From Novosphingobium naphthalenivorans NBRC 102051 (lineage in GTDB: Bacteria > Pseudomonadota > Alphaproteobacteria > Sphingomonadales > Sphingomonadaceae), in contig NZ_BCTX01000059.1 of NCBI RefSeq assembly GCF_001590985.1, positions 1 to 33,352 on the forward strand: DNA of 33,352 nucleotides, in the 5' to 3' direction. Both the position numbers and the translations under genes were made by a program. Positions 15,076 through 24,102 of this stretch are shown in pieces. The notes under the pieces were generated by a model. It ran no database searches, had not been told where the DNA came from, and saw nothing but the letters and a program-made list of their open reading frames with translations. Every line of letters starts with the position of its first letter. Position 1 is the stretch's first letter.

Positions 15076-16162
15076 AAATCCGCCGCACCGTCCCGCCGCT
15101 GACTTCCCATACCGCCGCTTCCCCGAGGATCGCCTCGAACGGCGCGGTTTCCGTTCCGGTCAGCCAGATCTGCGCGGAGCCGGCCCGCAGGCGGTCGAAC
15201 AGCGCTTCGCGGCGCACGGGATCGAGATGCGCGGCCACTTCGTCGAGCAGCAAGAGGCGCGGGCGGTCCTCGCCGCCATTTTCCAGAACCTGCGAGTGGG
15301 CGAGCGTGATCGCGATCAGCATCGCCTTCTGCTCGCCGGTCGAGCATTCGGCGGCGGGCTGGCCTTTGCCCGCCATGGTGACGGCCAGTTCGTCGCGGTG
15401 CGGGCCGGTGAGAGTGCGCTGCGCGGCCCGGTCGCGCGGACGGCTTTCGCGCAGGGCCTCTGCCAGCGCCCCGGCCTCCAGCGGCCCGCCGGGCTGGTAG
15501 GCGAGCGAGGGGCGCGCGAAGGGCGAATCCGGCAGGGCTGCCAGCGTGGCATCGAGCCGCACGATCATGTCGGCGCGGGCGCTTGCAACCATTGCGCCGG
15601 CCTCGGCGATCTGCATCTCGATGGCATCGAGCCAGCGCGGATCGGGCATCCGCTCCTCGGACAGCAGCCGGTTGCGTTCGCGCAGGGCGTTTTCGAGGCG
15701 GGTGGCATGGCCCGCGTGATCGGGCCGCACCGCCAGCACCAGCCGGTCGAGGAAGCGGCGTCGGCCTCCGGCACTGTCCATGAACAGGCGGTCCATCGCC
15801 GGGGTCAGCCAGCCGATCGAGAGCCACTCGGCCAGCCGCACCGCCGGGGCCTCGGCGCTGTTGATCTGCACCAGGCGCCGCCCCGGCTTCCCGGGCAGCA
15901 CCCCGGTGCCGAGCCGCACCGGATCGCCGCCGGGCACGGCCAGGGCCGCGCTCACGGCAAAACCGCCATCGAAGGCCTGTCCCGGCATGTCCGCCAGCGC
16001 CGCGCGCCGCAGGCCCCGGCCGGGCGCGAGCAGGCTGATCGCTTCGAGCACATTGGTCTTGCCCGCGCCGTTCTCGCCCACCAGGAGGTTGAACTGCGCC
16101 GTGCCTTCCACCGCGGTCTCGCGGTGGTTGCGGAAACGGGACAGGAGAATGCGGTCGAGCAT
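15032..16162 (-). CDS. recF: DNA replication and repair protein RecF
   Basis: A 376-residue SMC-like ATPase that, with RecO and RecR, loads RecA at single-strand gaps. The N terminus MLDRILLSRFRNH is typical of the family. Walker A GENGAGKT is at residues 29-36, the ABC-type signature region is CSTGEQKAM, and Walker B LLLLDEVAAHLD is near residue 310. The remainder is of normal RecF length. The last dozen residues (PPPTPSSKEEGAP) are not part of the fold and come from the inverted repeat shared with the esterase. The gene is separate from dnaA/dnaN here, as is common in sphingomonads. Confidence 0.96.
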   Translation of the reverse strand: MLDRILLSRFRNHRETAVEGTAQFNLLVGENGAGKTNVLEAISLLAPGRGLRRAALADMPGQAFDGGFAVSAALAVPGGDPVRLGTGVLPGKPGRRLVQINSAEAPAVRLAEWLSIGWLTPAMDRLFMDSAGGRRRFLDRLVLAVRPDHAGHATRLENALRERNRLLSEERMPDPRWLDAIEMQIAEAGAMVASARADMIVRLDATLAALPDSPFARPSLAYQPGGPLEAGALAEALRESRPRDRAAQRTLTGPHRDELAVTMAGKGQPAAECSTGEQKAMLIAITLAHSQVLENGGEDRPRLLLLDEVAAHLDPVRREALFDRLRAGSAQIWLTGTETAPFEAILGEAAVWEVSGGTVRRISPPPTPSSKEEGAP

Positions 16163-16209
16163 GGGTGGCGCGGTGCTAGCCGCTCCGCCGCGTCAATGCC
16201 ACAGTGGCG

Positions 16210-17004
16210 TCACACCGATTGCGTCTTGGCGAAGGGCGAGAAATCGATGTCGTCGTCATAGACGTCCACGCCCTCGCGCCGCTTGAGGAAGCCGACCACG
16301 ATATAGGTAACGGGCGTCAGCACCACTTCCCACAGGGTCTTGATGATCCACTGGGTCAGCGAGAGCATGAGCACCAGATGCAGCGAAAAGCCGGGCACGC
16401 CCAGGAACGCCAGCGGATAGAACAGGGCGCTGTCGACGCCTTCGCCGAACACCGTCGAGCCGATCGTGCGGGTCCACAGGTACTTGCCCTGCGTCATCAC
16501 TTTCATCCGCGCGAGCACGAAGGAATTGACGAATTCGCCCGCCCAGAACGCCACCAGCGAGGCAAAGACGATGCGCGGGGTCTGGCCGAAGATCGAATAG
16601 TAGGCCGCCTGATTGGGCGCCGTCACCTGCTGCCCCTCGATCGTGTAAGTGGCCGAGGCGAGCGCCCATTCGGGGTTTGCCGGGATGTTCACCACGACAA
16701 GGCTCATCACCACCATGAACAGCAGGGCGAAAAAGCCCGCCCAGATGCACCGGCGGGCATTGGCATAGCCATAGACTTCGGTCAGCACGTCGCCGATGAT
16801 GTAGGAAATCGGGAAGAACAGCACGCCCGCCCCGAAATTGACCGTGCCTAGCACCGGCACGGTGATCTGCGCCTGCTTGGCCGCCCCGATCAGGTTCGAG
16901 AGCAGCAGGATCACCACGAAGGCGACCATCACATAGTCGAAATAGCGGAAATGGCGGCGGCCGCCGGTCCGGCCGTCGATACGGGAGAGGTGCTGATCGC
17001 TCAT
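16210..17004 (-). CDS. Queuosine-precursor transporter, YhhQ/VUT family
   Basis: A 264-residue inner-membrane protein of the VUT (vitamin uptake transporter) family. Family members import queuosine precursors such as 7-cyano-7-deazaguanine for tRNA modification. Visible family features are the first helix with LLLSNLIGAAKQ, the FFPISYIIGDVLTEVYGY motif at about residues 63-80, FWAGEFVNSFVLARMK, and TRTIGSTVFGEGVDSALFYPLAF. The ATG at 17004 (MSDQHLS) is preferred to an upstream in-frame extension because the extension lies outside the family's normal start. It is transcribed away from the tRNA gene. Confidence 0.9.
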   Translation of the reverse strand: MSDQHLSRIDGRTGGRRHFRYFDYVMVAFVVILLLSNLIGAAKQAQITVPVLGTVNFGAGVLFFPISYIIGDVLTEVYGYANARRCIWAGFFALLFMVVMSLVVVNIPANPEWALASATYTIEGQQVTAPNQAAYYSIFGQTPRIVFASLVAFWAGEFVNSFVLARMKVMTQGKYLWTRTIGSTVFGEGVDSALFYPLAFLGVPGFSLHLVLMLSLTQWIIKTLWEVVLTPVTYIVVGFLKRREGVDVYDDDIDFSPFAKTQSV

Positions 17005-17105
17005 GGATGTCTTGGGTAACGCGGCTTGGCCACGGCGCAAAGCACAAGTTGCGGCCTACTCCCGGTTTGCGTGGGCTGAGAACCACGCTATGGGAGGCGC
17101 CGCGC

Positions 17106-17182
17106 GCGCCCGTAGCTCAGCTGGATAGAGCACGAGCCTTCTAAGCTTGGGGCCGCAGGTTCGAACCCTGCCGGGCGCGCCA
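17106..17182 (+). tRNA. tRNA-Arg (anticodon UCU)
   Basis: Complete 77-base cloverleaf with encoded CCA. Acceptor GCGCCCG pairs with CGGGCGC, the D arm is GCTC...GAGC, and the anticodon arm CGAGC/GCTTG has loop CTTCTAA, giving anticodon TCT. The T arm is GCAGG-TTCGAAC-CCTGC. The 3' 50 bases are repeated at 33022-33071 and are the integration site of the element that follows. The present 3' half is therefore probably contributed by the element; it carries C at 17153 where the right copy has T. Confidence 0.97.
17133..17182 (+). other. attL (tRNA-proximal att repeat)
   Basis: Fifty bases from the anticodon stem of tRNA-Arg to the CCA end, matching 33022-33071 except C/T at 17153. The crossover is usually in the anticodon-loop portion of such sites, so the downstream part here would come from the element. 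Confidence 0.93.
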
Positions 17183-17207
17183 GTTTTTCGCCGTTTTTTC
17201 CGGAAAA

Positions 17208-17246
17208 TGGTAACTCCCAAAATGGACTAGGTAACGTATAGGTAAC
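17208..17246 (+). promoter_or_regulatory. Left integrase arm-type sites (AGGTAAC repeats)
   Basis: AGGTAAC occurs at 17229-17235 and 17240-17246, 11 bp apart, with a near copy TGGTAAC at 17208-17214. The same heptamer occurs just inside the right end (32908-32943). Short repeats flanking the att core in this way are the usual binding sites of the integrase N-terminal arm-binding domain. They also overlap the likely promoter region of the gene that starts at 17272. Confidence 0.65.
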
Positions 17247-17271
17247 TGATCCGCTTCGAAGGGGATCGACC

Positions 17272-17649
17272 ATGCGAACGACGAATCCGCGCGCGCACCT
17301 GCCGATGACACCGGCCGAAACCGTCGTTTACGGCGAACTGTGCCGGGCCGCTGATGCCGGAGAACCTTGCCCGCTCAATCTCGATCTGGAGATGCTCATC
17401 GGTTGCTCGTCGGGAAGCACGGCGCCGATGGCAGTGAAGCGGCTGGAGCAGCGCGGCCTTGTGAAAGTTATCCGCTTTCAGCGGTTCAGACGCGTGCAGA
17501 TCTGCGCGTCGGGCAAGTGGACAGCGAAGGCACCTAGCCAGCATACCACGGCATTGCATGTCCCTCGTGGTTGTGGTGCCGGTTCACGCTCGAGCGGCAA
17601 GGTCGTCGTACGCAGCGAAGCCTCCGCTACGGTTGTGCTGCGTCAGTAG
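17272..17649 (+). CDS. Small winged-helix-like DNA-binding protein
   Basis: A 125-residue protein, the only clear plus-strand gene in the element, placed immediately inside attL. The ATG at 17272 has an AAGGGG ribosome site. Residues about 12-85 read as a winged helix: MTPAETVVYGELCRAADAG, then GCSSGSTAPMAVKRLEQRGLV as the helix-turn-helix, and the wing KVIRFQRFRRVQI. The last 35 residues are Ser/Arg-rich and probably disordered. Its 3' end overlaps the convergent gene by seven bases. Its position and the AGGTAAC sites upstream suggest a regulator of integration or of the element's own promoters; this is inference. Confidence 0.6.
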   Translation: MRTTNPRAHLPMTPAETVVYGELCRAADAGEPCPLNLDLEMLIGCSSGSTAPMAVKRLEQRGLVKVIRFQRFRRVQICASGKWTAKAPSQHTTALHVPRGCGAGSRSSGKVVVRSEASATVVLRQ

Positions 17650-17981
17650 CGCCGCTTGATCTCGTCAAGAAAGTCGCTGACCGCTTTCTCGTATCCGTCG
17701 GCGATCACCTCCGAAGCATAGTCGATATCGCTCGACGCGGCATTCTTCAGGCACTCAAGGTAGTCCTTCGCGCTGGCGCGATATTGGTCCCAGGCGAACT
17801 TGTCATCGCTGTAGGGCTTGGACGGCTTGTAGCAGGACCGGCTCGGATCGTACTTCAACGTGTAGATCAACGTTGAAAATGCGCCTTTTGGGCCGAAGAT
17901 CGGCGCCGCATGGACGGTCCCCGCGGCCAGCACTCCCGCCAAGAAACATGATCCGTATCGCAGAAATGGCCGAACGTGCAT
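17643..17981 (-). CDS. Exported protein of unknown function, end of late operon
   Basis: A 112-residue protein with a clear signal peptide (LRYGSCFLAGVLAAGTVHA, then APIFG). The mature part is about 87 residues with two cysteines (RSCYKPSKPYS and YLECLKNAA) that could form a disulfide, and ends DYASEVIADGYEKAVSDFLDEIKRRY. It starts 10 bases after the giant gene's stop and is probably co-transcribed with it. A periplasmic protein at the end of a virion gene block may change the lysogen's envelope, for example as superinfection exclusion; no sequence evidence proves this. Confidence 0.65.
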   Translation of the reverse strand: MHVRPFLRYGSCFLAGVLAAGTVHAAPIFGPKGAFSTLIYTLKYDPSRSCYKPSKPYSDDKFAWDQYRASAKDYLECLKNAASSDIDYASEVIADGYEKAVSDFLDEIKRRY

Positions 17982-17991
17982 TGGACTTCCC

Positions 17992-20900
17992 CTATCGCTG
18001 CTCCTCGGCGATCTTGCCCGTCTTTAGACCGTCCCACCAGTCCTTGGCGCTCTTTGGCTCCGCTGTCCCAGACATCACGTCGACGAAGAACTGCGCCGTA
18101 GCCGCACCCTGCCCAGGCACGAGACCCGTCATGTATCCAGCCGCCTCCAGCGCGTTGCGCGTCGCGCGCGTCGTCTCCTTACCTTCCGCGACCTTGCGAA
18201 CATCGCCAGCCACGTTCACGAGCGATTCGCCAACACCGGCCATGGGCGTGAAGCGATAGCCGAATGCACGATCGCCCGAGGCCTTCTTGACGACGACCGG
18301 CACGACGTCGCGCAGGAAGGGAATCGGGGCTGCGATGTTGTAGACCGACTGTTTCAGCGCCCATTCCGTCCAGCCCTCCTCATTGTCGTCGTCGGGCCCC
18401 TGACCGGAGAGAAGCGCACCTAGGACCGGCGCAACCACCGTGATCAACATCGCACGCGCAGCGAGCTCCGGAATCATCTGCGGCTTGCGGGCGCGCCAGG
18501 CGTCGCCGGCATCCCATGCCAGATCGACCATGCGGTTGTAGTTGGCGCTCTGGAAGCTGTAGAACATGGTCAACGCCTTGCCGAGCTCGCCGGACGGCCC
18601 CCGGCCTCGCTGAATGGCGGCAAGATCCTTCGCAGCGCCTGAGCCCTGAGATTCCCGCACCGCACTGTCGGCCTCGTGGATTGCCTGGGCTTCTTCCATC
18701 CCAGCTGCAATGGCCTTGTTGTAGGCGCCGAGCCATGTCGGGACCGCGACCAGCCGGTCGAAAGCACCGATGCCCGCATAGGCATAGCGATGCGCCATCG
18801 CGGCAAGATCAGTTCGGCCGGCGTAGCGCCGTGCATTCTCGCGCACATCGCGGTCGAGCTGCTCGAACCGGCTGGCCAGTTCATGGCTCCGTTCCATGGC
18901 AAAGGCGTTCGCCGCTCGAGGGTTGCGCAGCGAGACATTGAGGCCCACGGCCAACCACTTCGGCCCGATCCGCTCGACCGACTGCACATAGCCGCCGACC
19001 TGAGCGATCATTGTGCCGATTCGGTAGGCCATGCCGACAAACGTCGTGTTGCGCCGGGCTGCCCGCATGAACTTCTCGAGATCGCCGACACCCGCGCGGT
19101 CATAGGACCACTCGTTCGCCACATGCTGCAGCCACGGCCGGAACAAGCCCGAGATATGCTTGCCCATGGTCTCGTCGACCGCATCGAGCACACGCTTGTC
19201 GCTCAGGAACTTCCAGCCCTGCATCACGGCCTCACGGTGCGTCAGGTCGTGGATCACTTCGGCGACGTGCCGGTTGATCACGTCGAGAAATAGCAGGATC
19301 GGCCGCTCAACCTTCACGCGTTCCTTGGTGAAGCCGCGCGACGTGCCGGGCTTCGAGTAATTGTCCTCGAACAGGCGCCCTTCGGCTTTGCCTGCATGTT
19401 CGCCTGCCGTCCTGCTGCGCACTGGATCGTAGACGACGGGGAAATACCCGCCGCGAAGCATGCCAGCCGGCGTCGACAGTGTCCGGGCCCGGATCTTGTC
19501 GGGCACGATGCCATTCACGCGGCGCTCCAGGCTCTCGATCTGCGGCCAGAGCGAATCGATCGTGTCCCACACGTTCTGGACGTAGCGCCATTCCTCTACC
19601 GACAGCTCGCGGTTGAGCACGTCCTGCACCCGCACCGGGTCCCAGCCGTAGCCGCCGGTCAGCTTTTCCGCGTTGCTCTCATTCCCGAAATTCAGCGCGA
19701 TCGAGATCAGGCGGCTGCGCGGGCCCTTCATCGGTGCCCGGGTGCGCGGATCGTACAACTCGCTAATCTCGATCTGGTCGTTCCAGCTATCGACGATCGC
19801 TTTCGGCACCGCCTTCATGTGTGCGTCGAGCTTGCCCAGGAAGTCCTTCATCATGGTGTGCTCGCGCGCCTGGGCTTCGGAAATGGGCTCGAACACGACG
19901 CGGTTGAAGGCGCCGTGCTTGCCCCCATCCAGCCGCTTAAAAACCTGCTCCATCTTGAGGAGAGACGCCGCGGCGCCCACGACGCCCGACTTGATGTCGT
20001 CCCACTTCGTTGGATCCTCGAACGAGCGCACCTTCCTGAGCGGCAAGCGTTCGATCGTGGTCAGGGCTTCGCCGACCACCTTATCGAGCTCGCGCTGCTC
20101 GTTGTTGTCGATCAGCGTCTGTTTCAGGCGGCCAAGGTGGATGATCTGCTTCACGGCATCGTCGAGACCGAGCAGGTTCTCCGCCGACAGCCGCGTCCAG
20201 TTCGTCTTCCCGATCGTGGCCGCAAACGACTTGGGCACGGCCATGGTATGGCCTTCGTCCTCGCGCGCACTGGCCCACGCCTCATAGCTCTCCTGCCGGT
20301 CGATCTGGCGGCCCGAACGCTCTTTCAGGTCGACCTCTTCAAGCAGTGCATGAGCCTGCTCAAGATAGGGCTGGGCAACGCCGTCCATCTTGCGGCGCCC
20401 TGCGATGCGTTCCAGCCGCTTCACAGCAGTCTCGACTTCCCGCATGGCGTCACGAGCCTCGCGCACGAGTGCATTGTTCACGAGCTGGGCCTGTTTGTGC
20501 TGGAAAGCAGCGAGCATGTCGCCGTCTGACACAGCCTCGAACGCGGCGCGGGCATTGAACGCGGCGGCACGCCGGTACTGTTGCAGGGCCGCTCCAGACA
20601 GGTGATCCTTGACGTCACCGGCACGCACCCGGCGCCGCGCCCATTCGCGCGCCATCGAATATGGCGTGGGGCGACGGCCGGTGCGGCGGGCCAGTGCGCG
20701 CACTTCGGCGGCCAGGACTTCCCCCTGCATGTCGTTGTGGACGGCGGCGAGCGCCTCCTCCTCGATCTGGCCGGTCGAGAACGGATCGCCGTAGCGTTCG
20801 GCCATGACCTCATCCACCTCGGCCGCGATCGTCGCCTCACGCACAGACCGCTTGTCGCCCGCCTCACGCATCTCGCGGCGGCGTTTTTCAAGGCCCATCA

Positions 20901-23900
20901 GCACCTCGACAAGCTCGCGCCCGTTCGTCATCCCGGCGGCTTCCGCCACTGTGTCGGGATGAGCGCCACCGTCCTTGATCGACGATGGGACACCGGCAGG
21001 CATGAGCTTGACCGCATCGAGGCCGAACCGGTCGATGATCCATTGCTTGTTCAGAGGCGACGAGCGCACCAGGTCGAGCGCGCGGAATGGTGGCCGCAGA
21101 TCGACGGCGCGGATCACCTCACTGCGGACTTCCGCCTCCTGATCCTTGTAGCGCTGCGTCTCCACTGCCTTCAGGCGCCCGATCACCCGGCCGAGCAATT
21201 CGGTGTTCGCCGACGACTTCGCCGACGCGACAAGGTCCATATAGGCAGCGAATTCCGCGTCCGTCATGCCTGCCTGTGCTGGATTGGCGAACGTGGCATC
21301 GAGGCCCTGCTCACTGCGAGCGTCCGCGATCTCGTCATCGGAGGCGAGAAGCCGGTCCATCACGGTACGGATTTCGTCAGTGATAGGCGCCTTCAGGTTT
21401 GCGACGCGCCGATACAGCCCGACAAGCCAGCTGCGCATCGTCTCGAACGCCCCGGCCAGCCCCTGCGACGGCGGCTTGCCCTCCATGATGTAGCGCTCGA
21501 ATCCACGCGCCCACATCTCATGTGCTTCGACCGGGATCGAGCCTGCCTCGGTCAGAGGATGGCCATTCGCTGCGAACCAGGCGCGCACAGCCGTCCAGCT
21601 ATCCTTCACGCCCTGCGGTGCGTTCTCGGTCCCGGCATCGTCGCGAAGCTCTTCAAGCCACATGTGCGCCGCTTCGTGGATGAAGGTAGACGTATTGGCA
21701 CTGCGGAACAGCTGAATGATCGCTTTGCCGTCTTCGGTGAAGGAAATCCTCCCGCGCTCCCCGCTGCGGTAAGACCGTCCAGCCGCGTCGCCGCGATCGT
21801 ACCGCTTCAGGAAGCCACGAATGTCGGCATCGCTCATGGCGGCTGGATCACGGCCCGCTTCGGTGAGCATCTGCTCCAGCTCGACAGCCGCCTCCCGGAT
21901 CGCGTCAGGAACGACCGGGTTTGCATAGCGCGGGGTCCCCGCCAGTTCGGACGCAATCGCATCGATCAGGATCTGCGGATCGGCGCTGTCCTTGCCGTAT
22001 GTCTGATCGGACTGGCCCGCCAGTTCCGGGAAGAAGCCCTCTGAGATCGCGGCGCGCAGCGTGGAATCGAGGCCATAGTCACCAGCCCCGCTGATGCTGC
22101 CAGCCGCTGCGGCTGGATCGAAATCACGGATGGCCCGGCGGCGGAACGGCTTCAGCCGGTGCCACTGGTCGAGGCCGACCGCCTTGAGATCGCCGCCCGT
22201 ATCGTTGATGCCGCCGCGCTGCACCGCCCACTCGATCAGGCTCGGCCCGGCCTTGCCAGACGCAGGCTTGCCGATCCGCAGCGCGTTGATGACGAGGTCT
22301 GTCGCATCGGCCTTCGCCGCAGCGCGCATCTTCTCGGGGAGCACCTGGTGGATTTCCACGTGGTTGAACTCGCCGCCCGTAAGGGCCTGTTCTAGCCGAT
22401 CGGCGCGAGCCGAATAGTGGTGCGAGACGAGCTCGGCCTGCACGCGGGCAACACCCGGCGCCGTGCCGGCATCGACGAGCTTCTGATACGCGACCGCAAA
22501 GAGGCGCGAGCGGGCATCGTTGGCGCGGGAGGCGACAAGGTCCTCCATCTGGGCTTCCATGATGGCGCGTTCATCCCCGAGCGCGGAGGATTCGGCGCGA
22601 GAGAGGCCACCCGGCGACAAGCGCATATCATCGCGCAGCGCATTCCACGCGCCCTTGTCGGAAAGATGCGTAATCGCTTCGGACACCGGCAGGACGACAT
22701 CGCCGCCGGTTGCCTCGGCCTCGCGGATGTCATCCTCGTGGCGTCGCCAGAAGTCGTTGTCCTCGAAGCCTTCCGATTGCTGGAAAGCGCGAATGGCATC
22801 GGCCGGAATGTAAACGCGGTCAGCCACCATGCCATCGGTCAGCTTGTCGAGCATCGCCTTGAACGTGCCGGGCGAACGCTGGCGCAGCTTCGAGCCCTCC
22901 GCCCCATCCGCAAGCGCGTCAAGGAAATGCCCCTCCGCCTGGGCACGCAGGCGCATATCCTCGCGGCGGCTGGAGCGGGCCGCCAGCCGGTGGGCGCCCG
23001 CGAGAATTCCGGAGCTGAAGAGGACCGCCACGGCGGTCTCCCGGGCTGCGACTGGCCGCTCTTCCCAATATTGCTGCCACGTCTTGTCCGGATTGGCGAT
23101 GGCAGTGTCGGCCGCGTCCTGCACCAGCGTCGTCAGCTGCTCCGTGGCCATTTCCTCGGCCAGATATCTGCCCGCGAAGGAACCCAGCTTATCGGCTCCG
23201 AAGCGCTTGGCGAGCGTGCCCATCGGCAGCAGTTCGAATGCCGCCTCCGCACCGCCCTCGATACTCGCGCCGAGGGTGGCTTCTCGCACGCTGCCGCCGC
23301 GCTCACGGTATTTGGCATAGGCGGGCGCGCCGGTTTGGATGCCAGCGATCATCACGGCCGGATAAGGCGACCGCGTCGCCACCGAAGCTGCCAGTGCCGG
23401 AACCATCTGCGCGAACGATGATGCGCCGCCGTAGAGATCCGACGTGTACCAGGACTTGAACGCCGGACGCGCGCCCTCAACGCGTGCCTGTTGCCTCCGA
23501 ATATCGCGCAACGCCATATCCTGCGAGGCCTTCCAGCTCGCATCGCTGACGTAGGACGGCTTGCCCAGCCAATCGCCCATCGCGAGCTTGATGCCGGAAT
23601 TCATCTGCTCGAAGCCACCAACAAGGCTGGACCAGATGCCCTTCAGGGAATTGACCAGCGTTGGCGCGACTTCCGGCGTCGCCTTGATGGCCCAGCCGCG
23701 CCCAAGCTCTTCCGGATCGAAGGCGTTGGTGATCTTGCGCAGCGACGAATAGTCGTCCGCTGCCATCGCTACGCCGCGCGGGTTATTCTCTGCCCATTGC
23801 CCAAATGCTGGCGCCGTCAGCGTCAAATCTGCAAGCTGGCGGGCACGAAATGCCTTTTCCGCATACTCCTCACTGCCGCGAACATCGAGAACGCTCGAGC

Positions 23901-24099
23901 CGATGTCGCTTGCCGCCTTTTCGGTCCGGGCTACCTCATCGGGTGCCGGAGCAGAAAACAGCCCATCGCGGATTCGCTCATCGCGTTGACGCTCCATCTC
24001 TCGATCTAGCCACGTGCTGGGAGCCTTGAACGTGGATGGTTGGCGCGGCGGCTGGGCGCCGGGAAGATAGGGAGCCAGTTCGGGGAATGGGGTTGGCAT
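17992..24099 (-). CDS. Giant polyvalent / DNA-ejection protein with zincin metallopeptidase motif
   Basis: A 2035-residue protein of the phage large polyvalent type, probably packaged and injected with DNA in the position of T7 gp16. An N-terminal region has weakly hydrophobic helices (about residues 225-370, including PAVMIAGIQTGAPAYAKYRE). A gluzincin site HEAAH lies at residues 808-812, followed about 50 residues later by EAHEMWARGFERYIMEGK, the usual second half of this metallopeptidase family. Long helical, charged regions follow. The C-terminal part from about residue 1670 (GMAYRIGTMIAQVGGYVQS to the end) resembles the C-terminal domains of polyvalent proteins and has a hydrophobic segment LITVVAPVLGALLSG. 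No lytic transglycosylase motif is seen. The frame is uninterrupted. Expected role: crossing or remodelling the cell envelope and protecting incoming DNA. Confidence 0.85.
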   Translation of the reverse strand: MPTPFPELAPYLPGAQPPRQPSTFKAPSTWLDREMERQRDERIRDGLFSAPAPDEVARTEKAASDIGSSVLDVRGSEEYAEKAFRARQLADLTLTAPAFGQWAENNPRGVAMAADDYSSLRKITNAFDPEELGRGWAIKATPEVAPTLVNSLKGIWSSLVGGFEQMNSGIKLAMGDWLGKPSYVSDASWKASQDMALRDIRRQQARVEGARPAFKSWYTSDLYGGASSFAQMVPALAASVATRSPYPAVMIAGIQTGAPAYAKYRERGGSVREATLGASIEGGAEAAFELLPMGTLAKRFGADKLGSFAGRYLAEEMATEQLTTLVQDAADTAIANPDKTWQQYWEERPVAARETAVAVLFSSGILAGAHRLAARSSRREDMRLRAQAEGHFLDALADGAEGSKLRQRSPGTFKAMLDKLTDGMVADRVYIPADAIRAFQQSEGFEDNDFWRRHEDDIREAEATGGDVVLPVSEAITHLSDKGAWNALRDDMRLSPGGLSRAESSALGDERAIMEAQMEDLVASRANDARSRLFAVAYQKLVDAGTAPGVARVQAELVSHHYSARADRLEQALTGGEFNHVEIHQVLPEKMRAAAKADATDLVINALRIGKPASGKAGPSLIEWAVQRGGINDTGGDLKAVGLDQWHRLKPFRRRAIRDFDPAAAAGSISGAGDYGLDSTLRAAISEGFFPELAGQSDQTYGKDSADPQILIDAIASELAGTPRYANPVVPDAIREAAVELEQMLTEAGRDPAAMSDADIRGFLKRYDRGDAAGRSYRSGERGRISFTEDGKAIIQLFRSANTSTFIHEAAHMWLEELRDDAGTENAPQGVKDSWTAVRAWFAANGHPLTEAGSIPVEAHEMWARGFERYIMEGKPPSQGLAGAFETMRSWLVGLYRRVANLKAPITDEIRTVMDRLLASDDEIADARSEQGLDATFANPAQAGMTDAEFAAYMDLVASAKSSANTELLGRVIGRLKAVETQRYKDQEAEVRSEVIRAVDLRPPFRALDLVRSSPLNKQWIIDRFGLDAVKLMPAGVPSSIKDGGAHPDTVAEAAGMTNGRELVEVLMGLEKRRREMREAGDKRSVREATIAAEVDEVMAERYGDPFSTGQIEEEALAAVHNDMQGEVLAAEVRALARRTGRRPTPYSMAREWARRRVRAGDVKDHLSGAALQQYRRAAAFNARAAFEAVSDGDMLAAFQHKQAQLVNNALVREARDAMREVETAVKRLERIAGRRKMDGVAQPYLEQAHALLEEVDLKERSGRQIDRQESYEAWASAREDEGHTMAVPKSFAATIGKTNWTRLSAENLLGLDDAVKQIIHLGRLKQTLIDNNEQRELDKVVGEALTTIERLPLRKVRSFEDPTKWDDIKSGVVGAAASLLKMEQVFKRLDGGKHGAFNRVVFEPISEAQAREHTMMKDFLGKLDAHMKAVPKAIVDSWNDQIEISELYDPRTRAPMKGPRSRLISIALNFGNESNAEKLTGGYGWDPVRVQDVLNRELSVEEWRYVQNVWDTIDSLWPQIESLERRVNGIVPDKIRARTLSTPAGMLRGGYFPVVYDPVRSRTAGEHAGKAEGRLFEDNYSKPGTSRGFTKERVKVERPILLFLDVINRHVAEVIHDLTHREAVMQGWKFLSDKRVLDAVDETMGKHISGLFRPWLQHVANEWSYDRAGVGDLEKFMRAARRNTTFVGMAYRIGTMIAQVGGYVQSVERIGPKWLAVGLNVSLRNPRAANAFAMERSHELASRFEQLDRDVRENARRYAGRTDLAAMAHRYAYAGIGAFDRLVAVPTWLGAYNKAIAAGMEEAQAIHEADSAVRESQGSGAAKDLAAIQRGRGPSGELGKALTMFYSFQSANYNRMVDLAWDAGDAWRARKPQMIPELAARAMLITVVAPVLGALLSGQGPDDDNEEGWTEWALKQSVYNIAAPIPFLRDVVPVVVKKASGDRAFGYRFTPMAGVGESLVNVAGDVRKVAEGKETTRATRNALEAAGYMTGLVPGQGAATAQFFVDVMSGTAEPKSAKDWWDGLKTGKIAEEQR

Positions 24100-24102
24100 T
24101 GG

